From Monarcha castaneiventris obscurior (Eukaryota; Chordata; Aves; Passeriformes; Monarchidae): a stretch of DNA of 64,000 nucleotides. The DNA is taken from assembly GCA_026261815.1 (NCBI GenBank), contig JAMPIT010000481.1, positions 2,975,501 to 3,039,500 on the forward strand. The letters are read 5' to 3'. Position 1 is the first letter of the stretch. The number at the start of each line of letters is the position of its first letter. The position numbers and the translations under genes are program-made. Under the pieces are notes generated by a model that saw only the letters and a program-made list of their open reading frames with translations, did not search any database and was not told the DNA's origin. Positions 1 through 14,965 of the stretch are shown piece after piece.

Positions 1-3000
1 TTTTAATTTCTTTTCCAGTTACAAAAAGTTTTGCTCTACCAGAAGTGAAGATGATATAAGAAAAGTATTTGTAAGTAAACACCAAATATTACCAGGCAAC
101 AACAACAAAAATACCCTCACTTCCTTCCAAGCACAGACACCGTCAGCACCACATTAAACCCATTAGCAAAATTCTTCAGCTAGTGTCAGGGAATATTGTT
201 TCAGCCAACAGCATCTACCTGATGTTCCTGCTGGCCTGACTTTAGAAGACACTGTCAACTAAAAGACATCAAAAATAACTTTTTTTTTTCCTAGACATCT
301 AGAGCTCTATTTACAGAAAAGCTGAAGTCAATTTATTGAGAGAAACACAAGTTTCCGTACTGCTACTTCTGAAATAATTTTGCTTCGGACTAAGTAGGAG
401 GAAAAAAAAAAATCTTCCTTCGATACAGAGGAGCTGTAGAAATGAATCTAAGAACACAATGCACAGTTCCCTTACGTAGATATTGTATTTCCCATTATGC
501 ACACTCACTTCAGGCCACACTGCACCATGATTCTGGACTTCCAGGGAACTCCACCTTTAGTACCAAGGGAGTTTATTTAACCAGGAAAGAACCATTTAGA
601 ACCAGAATAGTTCATGGATGTTTTGGACAAACAAACTCTGGATCCAAACTAGAGCCTTCCCTAATGCAACATAAATTAACTGGAAAAGGTCCAAACAGCT
701 CTTATTAAGAAATCTGGAAGCCACAATGTGAAGAAACTTTCACTTCACTGTATTTAACATCTACATATATTTGAACTCAACCTGTAAGAAGAATGACCTT
801 TTACTGAGCTTAAAATTGGAAATAATTATACCTGAATAAGCACATTTATTTTCATTTCCCCTGATAAAAGGGAAGTTATATTGTTGTAATTTAAGTCAAA
901 CTGTGACAATGGCACAATTATCATGTCCTGGCCCTGACCTGACATTTCTAAATTATAACAAAAAAGTAAAAGACACAGTTCATGCTGACGGTATGTAATG
1001 AATGAGAATGTTAGGCCAAAAGTTATGTGAGAAATTACTTGCTGACACTTAGCTCATCAGTTAGAATACACAGCACATCATCATAACTGTCCAATTACTT
1101 TCACAACATATGGTCCTTTAATTATTAATAATATTGTTTGAATGAGAAACCTATACACAGCAGAAGAAAATAATCTCAAGAGAGTGTGTATAACACCAGA
1201 AATTACTTAAACAGTATTGCTTGGGCACAATTATTGATCCAACCTACTGCTACTTTGGGTTCAACAAAACCACAGCAAAAGCTCTGAGAAGCTGGGGATA
1301 CCTTGGTTCTACCAGAACCTGATTGACCTCAGTGGCACCCAGCTAATGTAGAGGTATTAAACCAGGCAACACAACTGCATCACTGGATTTGCATTCTATT
1401 TGAAACAAAGGAAAACCTGAAACTTCAAAAGGAAAATGAGGATTTTTTTAGATTATTCAAGTACTAAGCTTTTTAAAGAAACAGGCAAACATACTGAACG
1501 TCACTTAACTTCAAAACTTGTTATGAATTTTGCTTCTTGGAGTTCCTGAAGTAGCAGTGGCAGAACTTGAAGAGGAATCACAGTGAAATCTCTTATACTT
1601 CTTCGCTAATCCAAGTGCCATTTCTGACACATAATACTGGACTACACAAACCACTGGTCTAAACTAGTGTTGCCCCGATTCTTAGAAATTCTCTTCCTAG
1701 AAATTTCAGCAGACCAGATGCCACTGTTACAGAAAATGTGTGCTTAGTACCACAGATTTGATTAAAGGAATTTGGTGAATCATCAGTATCTACGAGACTC
1801 TAAAATATATTATTTATGAGATACATAAAACAGACTACATGAAACACTTCTTCATTTAAATAAGAGAAGCTGCTTCTTAGCCATGGGGTAAGAAAATACT
1901 TCCCAGCTACTGGGAGGAGAAAGAGGAGAATGGAGCCTGCTGTAGCAAACACTGATATACAAGAGGGACAAGGCTTTCCTTCCAAATGTTTAACAAATAG
2001 GATCGAAAAACCTCTTTCTCTGTGGAAAGTTTCACAGAAAGATAAACCAAGTTTATTCCCACCAGATACAAGAGAGTATTTTCAACACATGCAAACAATA
2101 TGCAGAAATGCCCTCTGAATTTACTACCTGGAAATCAGATAACACCACCAATGTACCTACAGCATAATGATATTCACTGGCACCTCCTCCTGTACTTTCG
2201 TGCAGGAATTAAGAGGGACCTTTCAGGAGTTCAGACCTATAGCACACAACATGACCAACGGCACATGCTGTGTGTTCCAAACACATTTATGAAATGTTTA
2301 AGTTATGTATTTTAGTAGGTTATTAACAGTTGGTGTTGGCAGCAAAAGGCTACATTTCTCTAAAAACATTAATCATGTAAACCTAGCCATAAACATTTTT
2401 ATGAGTAAGCTTTTTATAAAGTACTGCACTGACATGAGCCAGTCAATCCTTTCCTAAGGGGCAGATTAAGTATTAAAGTACATCCAAGGTGTGGCATCGT
2501 ATCAGTTTACCCTTAGTGGCAGTTACACTTACACAATTAGAGAAAATTCTACATCAGCTTCATCATTCAAGACCAGAAGCTTGTGACAATGCTGGATTCT
2601 ACCAAGTGATTCTGAGGGAAGAAATCGTGGTTGACAACTTACAGCCTGAGCTGTGCAACTACAGATTAAGTCACTAGAGGGGAAAAAAAAATAAAATAAC
2701 CATTTTCACACGACATGATAATTATGAAATCCACAAGGTACAAAGGTAGTGCAAGTGTTTTGTCTTGAGCACTGTGCCTCACAGAGTATTTCGAATTATT
2801 TGTCTGACCTAGCTCTGCATTTATCCTTTCTGCATTAGCAGTCAATAAAAAAGAGAGGGAAGAGAAGAAGTATCTGGGTGATAATTTCACTGTAGGCAAC
2901 CAACATTCATACCCAGCATTAATATTCAGGAAATGCCCCAAGTCTCAATCATTAATGATTAAGGATCACCACACCCTGGAATATTTTACTACATATCTGT

Positions 3001-4033
3001 ATTGACATCATGAGATCCAAACTTCAAACATAATTGCTTGCTATTTTAAAGATCTTCTTGGAATTCAGGGACACTCACTAAATATATAGAAACTCCTGTG
3101 CCAAGGCAACAAACAACTGAATTTAAAAAGCTGTAGTCTCAACTTCCAACACACTTCAGCAGTTTGAAGAAATTTTAGGACATTTTAAATATAAACAATC
3201 ACCTTCTGGAAGATCGAATTTAGAAAATTTAAACCTTAGACTAAGAGTGACTTCTTAAATTTATGAGAAATAATGCTTTGTGCTTTGTAATTTCACCTCA
3301 CAGTATCATACATCTGCTACACAACTTGCCAGAGTATTTACAGCTGCACTCCTGAGCTTACACAGCCCAGCTCTTGGTGGACATTCTGCACATGGAAACA
3401 GCTCTGGGAATCCAAACCACCCCCAGAGAGCCAGGAGGGCACAGGAGTTGTGTGTTCCAATAGAGGAGAGATTGCAATGCTTAAATATTTGCCACCTTTA
3501 GCAGTGTTATTAATTTTAAAGACACTGATGAAAATCTGAAATAAGTCGTGTTTACTTTCATTTTGCAAAAAGGATGTTTATTTTTGTGACAGAGATGTTC
3601 TCCCCAAAGTAACTGGGTGTCCTATTTTGTTGAAAGGAAAGATGGACAAAAAGATAAAAGCAACAAGCAAACTGTATTATCAAATTAGATGACACATTTG
3701 CTTGAAAATCTGAAGTTTAATGCACTGAAGCCACATGGAGTATCACTGCATATAGAGCTACTTACAAAGGGTTAATGTACAATATGCAGCAGTTAATTGT
3801 CACAGATAACTATAGTTAGAGTTCAATAAATTGGTAGAAGGATTATAGTGCAGTTTTATTACTACCTCCAACACTTTTACTGATGTGCTTATTACTTTTT
3901 TTATAGTGTGCTGCTCTTGAGCAACCAGTTTATAATATTTACCCTTTTAAAACTAGACTTACAGAGAATACATATATATATAAAAGGACAACTGAGTTTA
4001 CATGGCAATACTGGTGCAGCAACTAATACATCA

Positions 4034-4060
4034 CATATATATATATACACACACACATAT
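4034..4060. repeat. (AT)n(AC)n microsatellite
   Basis: An AT dinucleotide run passes directly into an AC run and back to ATAT. It is a compound dinucleotide repeat inside GNAS intron 2 and is short enough to be of little functional weight. Confidence 0.85.
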
Positions 4061-5086
4061 AGTAATTACCCACATCTTGCATGGACAAACCTACTTACAA
4101 GCCTAGAGGCAAGAGGCAGCTGCCAAAATCCACGTATTTTATGCATTACAAGAAAAGCATGAACTAGGACTGGTCTTTTTCTCTTAGAAGATGAGGATAA
4201 AAATACCACCACTACAAACAGTTTTTGTATACACATCACACACACAGACTATTTTTCTATCTCTAAATTACCTCTATTAGCTGCAGAATGTCAAAAGAAA
4301 TTTTAGTCCAACACAAATAAACCTTAGAAGTTGAACGTGGTAAAAATACTACATAACACTGGGATGTTTTTTCATTGTGTTTTAACCATTTGCAAGTATA
4401 GTTCTTTTGTATGCCTTCCTTAATTCAATTTATCCTTAAACCTAGAATGATCTAGTATTGTTTCTAGCCCTCACATTAAAAGCAACAACCAGCTGACTCA
4501 AATTCACTGCAACTGCAATTGGAGAATCATTCACCACCTCTCACACAGAGCAAAACCCACTCAGGCAGGCACTCATTTGGGGTCTGTGATGCAGATGAAC
4601 ACAGAGACTAATTCAAAATGTGTATGTTCTGTCAGTAACAGCTCCAAGTACCACTCCACCTGTAAAACACCTTCCCCTCTGTGGAAGCAGGAGAGCAGGA
4701 AGTGCCTTGCAAGGACAAGCTGTGGATTTGCACACTGAGCCTACATTTTTTTGTGTTTATCTGCATCACACAACAAACACCTTGTATATAATCCTGCTTC
4801 GTTGTGTTCATTTTGTCCTCAACAGCATCAAAACACCCATGTGGAGATGCAGTGTGTAACCACAGGCTGAGCACAAAGCATGGAAAAACGTGTGTAAAAA
4901 GCCTCAGTGGAGCATGTCCAACACGTGGCTGTGTCTGCCACAGACACGGAGGGTGTAACTCTCAACACATCCTACTTTGTGTATAAATTGACACATTTCC
5001 ATTTCTGACACATTTCCAGCACATCCCTTCTTTACTACCCTCTCTCGGAAATGGAAGAAGCATTTTTTTAAGACCACCATCTCCAG

Positions 5087-5100
5087 AAAAAAAAAAAAAA
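5087..5100. repeat. poly(A) run
   Basis: A 14-base A homopolymer in intron 2. No target-site duplication or retroelement body is apparent next to it. Confidence 0.8.
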
Positions 5101-8100
5101 TGGGTGGGAAGGAAAGGATTGAACTGTGACTGGGACCAACAGTCCTCCAAACCAGAACTTGTAGGACAGCCCAACTCTCTGCTGTCTCTTAATGGCACAG
5201 TTTGGTAAATCCAGGTAGACTGTGACAGGGAAAGTGAGTGTTCACAGTGTCAGAACCTGCGTTAAAAAAACCCACATTAGAATTACAACTGCTTTTTACG
5301 AGTCAGTTAAAGGATTTAAAATTACTTTTTTTATATAGGCAGTTATTGGTAATGGTGTCCTAAATTAAAAAGAACTCAAATTTTGGGCATCTTAACTCAG
5401 ATACTTTCTAACTTAAGTGTATCCTCTAATGTTGCTTTGGTCAGTCTACATGAAACACAAAGTTTTCCTTTTGAACAACCTAAAACGAGAATCATTTTCC
5501 CAAATCAGCTTTCACTTCCATTATGATCTCCTTTGCTATTCAGTGGTTTATTTGCTTCTCAGATCACATTTCACACAGGAGACAAAATATAAAAGTAAGT
5601 TCTATTTATTGCTTTGTAAGCATTACAGCATTATCAAGTAATAAAGGACCTACACACAATCTTTCATACTTCTAGTTTGGAAGGCCCTGCAGGTGATAAA
5701 CATTTTAATGAAACCCAACACACTGCAGGCACATCTGCATGAAATAAATAGACAGTGCTGGCTATGTATCAGCAAACACACAAAGAAAAATCTTCCCAAA
5801 CCCTCCAGATAATCTGCAGTCTAACCAGAAACACGGGAAGTCAATACAGGTCAGAGAAAGAAATACATATACTGAACTCCTTCACTCTTGGGATTAAATC
5901 CTGCCCTCTGCTCTAGGAAGCATAAACATAATTGTGCATCACTCACTGAAAGGATAAAAACAGTCTTTATTTAATAATCTTACGATTGCTTGATTAGTGC
6001 TTGGAAAATAAAAAGCACTACTTAAGTGCTGAATATTATTAGCTTTTTCAGAACAGCAGCTCCAAACTCACCACTCCCCATTTCCTTCTCTCGTAACTCT
6101 CTTCATTCATGTCATCAGAAGGCATCTTATTTTCAGCAACAACTACTCACTTTTTTTCTTTTTTAATGCTGCTGGATGTGCAGAACTACTGTTGAGGTTG
6201 CTTGGCAACTAGTGAGACATATCAGAAGGAGAGATAAGGTCCAGAATGAATGGAATTGAAGAGAACTATATTTGGTTTCATTAGGAGATACTAATGCACT
6301 CAAACTATACTGATTTGAATTACCCACACTAAGGTGAAATTTTGCTGTTTCTTTCAAAGTACAGAGATCCATATTCACAGAGTAGCACTAAATTCAGTCA
6401 GCCACCTCCTCAGCCACATACATATCTCCCTCTACAGAACAGACTTCAGAACCAGAGCTTTTACCTGGGCTAGCAGCTTCAAACAGCATGGAACACTCAG
6501 GAAACACAGATATTTGGTAAGTATTTTGAAGAATTTTAGGCCAGAGAGGATAGCTGAATACTTCAGTCTGCCTTTCAGTGCACCATAAAGCCACCGTGCT
6601 TCTCCATATGTTTTAGTGTTGAGACGAAATTTCAAATAAAATAATTATTTCTGAAGATCACAGTTTGAAATTACATGAGACTGAGCATCCAGTACTCCTG
6701 CAAGGACAGACAATGCTTACAAAAAGTCTGCTCTAATAATCCAAAGAGGTCAAAAAAGCCTTGTGCAGGAGAAGATGGAAACAAGCCTAGCAGTTCCTAA
6801 TGAAAGAGTTTCTTATCTCAAGCTCTTCAACTAACTTTACATCACGTGAGTAAGAATCAACCAGTCTGGCCCAAAAGAGGATCTTCTGACATCACCTCAG
6901 ACCCTGCCTGATCTTTGATGCTTCAGGAGGAAGTGAAAACAGTGACAAAACAAGTAGCAAATTATCTTAAGGGAAAAAACCAAAACCAAAAGTCAGCCCC
7001 CACGCTTCCCCACCTCTCCTGTGCCTGTGGGCAGACACAGGGCTGAAAGGTTTCAAGGCTTCAAACAGCAACACAGAATTGCAAATACACAATAATGTTC
7101 AGGGTACAAAAAGGAAGGATTTGCAGCACATGCAGACTCTGTGCTCCCCAAGGCCACAGTGGGCACCCTGAGCACACATACCTGAGTCAGGAAAGCTGAA
7201 CCTTCAGATGGATTGAAATGTGGTTTAAAAATAAAACCGTACCTCCCTAAGATTGCTTCAATGAGGCTTCCTCATTCCCAACAAATTATTGCAAATAAAG
7301 TATCTCTAATGCTAAGGAAGTCAATCTCATGCCTGCCCTCATTTTTAGGTATCTTTCTTGCACAGCATCACCTCTACATGGCCATGAAATCACATCTGCA
7401 CACCCCTCTTCTGGATCTGGGACAACTCCTGTGGCCTTCCTTTTAATTTTAAGTTCTTCCCAATAATTCCACATCCTTCATGAAGGCACCAGTATGGGAT
7501 ATACTATTTTAATAATGCTCTTATCAGATTTGGAAGTCCCCTTTATCACTTATGTTTCACTTTCCCTTTTTTTAGCCATCCAAGCCTGCATTTGTCTTTT
7601 TGCCACAAAAACATCCCAAACCATTCTAAGGTAATTTAACTAATTGACTTTCAAGTCCCTTTCCAATTTTACAGATACAATCTAAACTCTGACTCCTGCG
7701 GGACTCTCTCACGTTCGGCTGCATTAGAACAAATTTCTGAAGTACAACTTATCAGATCACCCCTCCCAGTAATAATTATAAGTAAGTTACATAAATTGGT
7801 GTTTCCCGTAGTTTCTCACAGGCTATCCTCTGGGATTTTTTTTCACTGTTTATTGAAAAAACCAATATTCTATTTCCATAACAATATCACAGAATCACAC
7901 AGAGATGATCCCAGTATTTGCCCTTCTAACAGATATCAAACTTCCTTTTCTGTTGGCAGCATCATCCAGGATGGAAACATACTTTCTTTGATAAGGAATA
8001 ATAAATATAGAGTATTTCTACTTTCTCTACATAACTATGTGTACTTTTACCTTTTGCATTCAGTAAAAGAAAATCTGTGCCCAAAAAATACTATTAAAAA

Positions 8101-11100
8101 TTAAGTGGGGAAAAAAATTACTGTTTTCTCCTGGTCTGAAATTGTCAGAATGGAACCTATAAATTTCAGTTAAGAAAACAGAGGCCTTGGCTGACTCCAG
8201 TTAATCCTAGAAAAAAATACATTTAAAAAATTTATTCAGTATGAATAAAACTGTGAGGAAAAAAGTCAGACATTATGCTGCCTACATGATTTCTAAGTGT
8301 TTTTCCCAACTCCCTACGACTGCACAGAATACAGAATGCAGAAATGTTTTACTAAACTCAATCTTTTTCACTCTTTTCCTGCCCTTTATTTTACAGTGTC
8401 GAAAAGATACTGAGGTAACAGAACGCTCCCAAGTTCTTCGGTGATAAACATAAGGAAAGTAAACATTTGATTGCATAAGATACAATTACATAAAGTGAAG
8501 ACTGTCCAATTAAGTGAAAGCAAAACACAGAGACAGCACGGAGCATCCCAAGTTCCCAACAGTTCGGGGAAATTAAGAGTGACACAGTTCCAGTTCAAAA
8601 AACCAACAGGCAAAATAGTTACATTTCAGATTTTTAAGCGTCCTACGTGTAAGTTACAGAGCATATTTTTATCTACAATGTTCAGCATAAGCAGAATGTG
8701 TTCCTATGAGTAACTACTTTGAAACAACATTAATCATTTTGACATAGCAAAATTAAAAGGTTGCATCCAATTTCCAGGCATCTATTTTAGTGTGCTTCAA
8801 AACCCAGAACAGAAAATCCAGTAGCTTCCCACAACATAAAAATCTAACAACAGAAACCCTCCCCACAACCCCATTAAGGCAAATCTTCCAGAAAGTTGTA
8901 TAACAAGCTTGCTGCAGAAGACATTGAGACAAAATACTAGAAAACTTATTTTTTTTTGCTGACACTGAGCCCTGCAACTGTTTCGTCAAATATTTGGAAG
9001 TGTAGAAAGAGCTGCTCTTCTTGACCTGCACGAGGACCTGGGGTTTGTGTGGTAGATTGGGACTGAGAGGTCCCACCTTTCCTGAGAGCCCAAGTGCTTA
9101 ACTGAGCCCTTCCCCTTTCAGTTTTCTCTCTCATTTAAAGGAAAAATAATTTTCCTAGGCATTGCACTGTGCTTATAGTTTTTTCCACAAATAATGCAGT
9201 GTTGTGATTGCACTCTAATTTCAGAATATATTCAATAAAAATCATTTCAGTAAATGGCTGTGTCCTTAGGATGACTATATTTTGCTTATTTAAAAAAAAG
9301 TTATTACAACTCAAAGTTTTCATATTTATTTTAAATAGTCTTAACCTGCTAAAAACAACAAAAAAATACATTAAGCTATGCCAGTCACTGTTATGCAATT
9401 AAATTAAAATTCATGAAACCCACTAGTTTAATTTTTCCATAGTAATGCCACATTAAACCAAATTTACCTAGCCTATTTTAATTTAAATTATCAGGGTTAA
9501 AACAGGCATTACACATAGCTTCCTGAACTTACTGTGCTGTCTTACTACACAATTTTATCTACATCAAAAAAAAAAATCAAGGAAGATAGAAGCAAGGCAT
9601 CCTTTGTTACTACACACTTAAGGAAGAAATTTACTTCACAAACACCCATTTCTTCGCAACATTTTCTAATTAACATGAACATTTATATTACATAGATAAT
9701 TGTACTGTCAAAACAGAATAAAAATGTCTTAACTTGAAGGAAACCAAAGTGTTTCTATGCACGCAGACCTCCAGACAAGAAGGGAGTGTTTAAATTCCAG
9801 TGATGAAGGAGGCAGCAGTAAATCCCCCAGCAAGCTGTGAAGGTGCCATTCAAGGCTAAATGCAGCATCTCCTGGGACATCACCAAAGCCCAAAAGAAAA
9901 CCCTGCACACCTCTGCCTGCTCCATTAGCTCACCCACCACTCCTGGGAGGCTGCAAGAGTGCAGCTGGGAGAGATAATTATTTTCTGGTGCCTTAACTAA
10001 AAAGAGAAGCGAACACAATGACTTATTCAATAGCCCTGTGGAGAATACAGCCAGCAACAGGTAGCTCAGAGAGAAGGTCACAAGCTTTCCTGTACTTCTG
10101 GAACAGCAACACCTTGAAACAAAACATCTCATTGAGATATTCCACTACTACATTTTTCAAAAAGTGGGTGATTTCGCCTCTTAGCTGTCAAAAACACCCC
10201 TCAATGAATTGCTGTTTCTAAGCAAGCTCAGCTGTAAACAAGAAATTTTAATTAACTGCATGTTTACATTAGAGTACAGTTGTAGAAATAACTACTAAAA
10301 GCTGGTGCAGCTACACTTGCACTGTATCCTACATACTGGGATTTACTATTAACTCAAGGTTCGGCTGTTGAAGTAAAATGTAAGGCATGCTATTTTTAAC
10401 ATCAAGATTCAAGTAATACTAAAAAAAAACCCTCATCAGTGGAAATTCCTTCATTTCAACTTGAGAGCTTTGAATGACCAAGATTAGGATGAGCAATTTC
10501 TGTATCTCAGCTCTGCATCAGAGATGGGACCTGGGCAACCCTAATACACAAACGCATGATATATCTAAAAATAAAGATAGAGATAACTTTGCCTGCTAGG
10601 TTATACTTCAAAGCCTTAGCTCTGCCTGCCTTGATCTGAGACACTGGGGAAGGATGTTCACAAAGCTGAACTAGAGCAGTGTTTTCACTTTTTACAAAAA
10701 TGTCTCAAAACCCCCCAAACCTGCTCCCCCAGCCCAAGAGAACAACACAAGAGCACAGCAACCTAAGAAACAGGAACAAGAAATCCCACTCATATCTAGA
10801 TTGCTAGAAGGAGTAGGGAAAGGCACAGCTTTTATTAATAATAAGTTTTACCTTATGGGACAAAAACACAAGGTTTTATCATAATGAAATTGAAAAAAAA
10901 AATTTCCCAGCTGGAATGACTGGCAAGAGATAAAATGTAGTAAGGGGAATCTTCACAGTTTGCAATAATGTGAATGAATAGTTTTAATATCAAAAAGGTA
11001 ACTGCAATAAGCTTAAGATGATAAGCAGCACTCTGTTCATATATAAACTAATTCAAGCATTGCTCTGCATAAATTAATAAAACCATTTTTTCATTGGGAA

Positions 11101-14100
11101 AATCAGAATACTGCCCAGTCTGCCCACACAAAATACATGGAAAATAAGAAATACAGTGAGATCCTACAGAAGAAAATTCTTCACATAGTGCTGATTCTGC
11201 AGCACTGGCTAGAGAAAAGGCAATCACTCTGCACCATCTAATTATTAAGAAAAGCTGGTGAAAACCTGAAAAACACTGTTAAATTTTTCAGAAAGGACAC
11301 AGAAGTGTGGAATATAGACATACATTTAATATTCTCCATAGAGAGCTATATTTTTGAAGTAACCTGTAGATTTTTGCAGTATTTAATATAGTTTGTGATA
11401 TATTAAATAACAAGTTAAATAGAACATGATACATTGGTTTATACTACTAGATGTTTGCTTAAGATAAGAAAATGGAGAAAAATACACCACTTCCACTTTA
11501 ACTCACGAACGTGGAGACTAAAAATATTTTTTAAAAAAATCTGGAGTGAACTGAGGAAGAGTTAAGACTTTTTTTAGCTGTTTTTTCTCAGTCTCACTCT
11601 ATCTCAGATTCTGCTGTGCAACCAAACTTGAAGAAGTGTTGTTGGTGTTGCAAAATTAATTTCCAGAAATGAAAATCAGAGGCTGAGTAGAAGAGAGAAC
11701 AAAATTAGCACTCCAGTGAGGAAAAACACAAAGAGTTCATGTAGATCTACACCAGCCACAACACAGTCTGACTTTGTCCAGGTAGCAGGAAAACCAGAAA
11801 AAGGAAGATAAAGGGTGGGCTGATGCAGGACTATTTAGGGGTCAGTGTTGCATCAGGGTAAAAAACAAGGAGTGGAGGAAACAGGAGACACTCAGAAAGC
11901 CACAGGTCCCAAAGAGGAGCTGCAGATGCTGCAGGGGAGAAAGGATTTGGGAGACAGAACAAGTTACAGAATGCAGCCCTCACTCACTCAGCTACCCACT
12001 GAACAATTTTCTGTTGTGGGAAAATAAAAGGGAACTTGCACATTTGTTTGATTTTACCAAAACTAATGGGTAAAATCCCACATCTACCATCAAAAGTCAA
12101 ACCCCTTGCAAACCCATTCACAATGTTTTCCACAGAGTTAAGCCTTCAGCTCTCTTCTGTCTCTCTCTTTTGCTTCTCAGATTACATCACTCGTGCTTAT
12201 TCCGCTATTCATAGTTATTGCTCTCCAAGCTCTCTACAACTATAAAGCTTTCTCCTAGGTTGATAGCTGCATACTTAAAAAGCTTTTGTGAAATTTAAAC
12301 CTCAAAACAAATAGAACTACTGCCATATTTTTGGCCAGTCCCTTTACATGCCAAATCATATCTGCAACATATGCAAACTTAGCTAAAGGGATGAGTTTAC
12401 TACCGGGTTTTTTGTTGTTGGGGTTTTTTTTTCAGAAAACTGAAATATTTAACTGAAAGCACAAATGTCAAGTTGCAAGCCAGGAAAAGTAATTCAAAGG
12501 ACAGAGAGCTCTTAACATGTAACAGCATAAAACTAGTAGTTTAAATACTGCTTTGCTAGGACAATTCAGCATTTCCCAACCAGCAAATGCAGATAAGATG
12601 CACGTTCTGCTCTAAGCAACACCATGTTTCCCATGAAAATAAAGAAATTATGTTCAATTTGCACTTTCCTTCTTTCACCTATGTGAAAACAAAGCATAAT
12701 ATAAAAATGAAAGTCAATGCTTTCTTTCAACACTGTGCTGTCATCTGTCCACTGATGGTTAACCTGAGCCTACCACGAGCATCTAAAAGCAGATAAAACT
12801 AACCAGCTTTTTAAACTTTTAGATTCCTTTATGCACTGGTCTTCTGTAATATTCCAGGAACTTTTTTTTTTAACTTAAAAATATATTAATGCTGCTTCAC
12901 TGAGTTCATTTTTACTCTGTCATAGAAAAGAAATACCCCCCTTGTAGAAATGAAAGTATTTTCAAAGGAAAGATAATTTCAAGCACATAAAAATTCTATT
13001 AAACATTTTAACAATTAAGGAATTGCTTGGTTGCATAGGTAGTTTAACATCACCAGATATTACGTCCCATTTCTTTCAAGTTGATGAAAGTTATATTTAA
13101 CTTGTATAAACATTTTGCATAAACTTTTACAAGCTATAAGCAGTAGTCAGTTCTTTTTCATAGTATTTATTAGCTGTTGGCATATCTTTGTCTTTTGACA
13201 AAACTCAATTACACAACTGTGTCAGCTGTCAGGACAAGACCTAAAGCTGACTGAAACACAAATCCTGCTGCCCTCTTTGCCCACACCTCCACTTTATGTT
13301 CTACAGCACAAATTTTGATCAAACACCATAGCCAGTTATTTAGCTGGACTTGAACAGACGTGTACACACAAATTTTCCAGCACCTCACTGGTGTCCTGGA
13401 ACAGGAGCTGAGAAAAAAACCCAAAGGATTGTGCCTCAAAGCTGCAGAAGCCTCTCAGCAGATACTATGATGCAAAGAAAGAAAGGGGCAAGAGGAATCA
13501 CACACCCTGAGCCTCCCCACCTCCAATACTCAATTTTACTCAAACACCAGGAAAAAATTACTTTTGTTGCCAGTCAAGTAAAACACAATGAAGTCTGTTT
13601 GTCTTTTGGCAAGGAACTGAAGTGATCATTCTGGAAACACTGGATTAGTACACAAATGTAAAGGAACTATAAAAACAGAGCAATCATATTTGTGTATACA
13701 AGCTAATATTAGCCATTAGGAGGGAATTCATTATTTTGGAAGACTTAGTTATAAATATTATACTTTTCCCTTGCTCTTAACATTAACTTCCCTTCCATAA
13801 AATCACATGGCTAAAAAGACCAAAGTTAGGAAAAAAACTCACAGTATCAGACAACTGAAGAGTAAAGTTACTGAGCCAGAAGCTGTTGCACTTACAAGAG
13901 ACACTGACACTGACTAAAGTGATTAGATAATATTATTTACTGCTTTATATGACATAACAGTGGTAATGGATATATTAAGATATTAGAAACCATCAATGAC
14001 TACTTTTCCTTACTCACAAACTCCTAAATCTTGGTGAGAAAAGAGAAAATGTTTGAAATCTGTAAGAGGGTGACTTGGCTTTCTTAGCTTTCCCAGTAAG

Positions 14101-14937
14101 AGAAAGTAATTTTTAAAACTACAAGAAATGCAAATATATTTGTAATCTAAGTTTTAAAAACAAAGCTGTTCAGCTCTGCTTATGCCATTAACACTACCAG
14201 ATTTAATAAATACACAAACTCCTATTCAGCACCTCAACATACTAGTTTAAGAAAGTGTCAATATTTTACATCATCATTAGGGAAACTGAGGCTGAAAAGC
14301 ATTACCCGAAACTCCCTCTAACTCCCTGTAACCTCAAGACTTCCTCAATCCTAAATACTATCCAAACTTAATTATCACAAAGGCACATTCCTCTTATTTG
14401 TCAATCTTTGTAGTGGATTTCGTAAGTCACATTTCAACCATTTATTTCTATTTAAGTATTTCTGCTTGTTCCAGTTTTTCCCATGACACTTCAAAATTGT
14501 CTCTTGCCTGTGCCAATTATTCCCCGCTTTCTAAAATTGTGCATGACAATGACCCTCTCCTTAGAGTCTGTCAGCCAAAGCCACAGTGATCACAGAGGGG
14601 AAAGATGACTTAAAGAAATCAGAAGTAAGTGAAAGGCCATCTTCTTAGAAGCAAAGAATGCCAGCCTCTAGACAGCACAAAAAAAAGAGTTGTTTTTCTT
14701 TTCTTCTTCAACCTGAGTTACACATTTAATTCTTCCAGCTATATTCCTTACTTCTCCTATCCTCCCTTTCCCATTTTTCATCCTTTCCAGTTCACAAAGA
14801 TGCCATCTTAACTTCTGCAAAGTCAAAAAGAGAAGGTTTTGGCTCCACTTTATCAGTGGATGCTCACAAAATACTGTTTGCAGCAGCAGAGACCTGCTCC
14901 TCTGGAACAGTCTCATGAAAAGACAGTTGAAGTGTTG

Positions 14938-14965
14938 AGGAGGGAGGGAAGGAAAGGAAGGGAAG
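14938..14965. repeat. GA-rich (GGGA/GGAA) simple repeat
   Basis: A purine tract built from GGGA and GGAA words within intron 2, read directly from the sequence. Confidence 0.7.

Noticed and set aside
7881..7920. CACAGAATCACACAGAG, resembling the 3' end of an avian CR1 LINE
   Set aside because: Only one or two copies of the terminal octamer-like word and no adjacent CR1 body in either orientation; too short to call.
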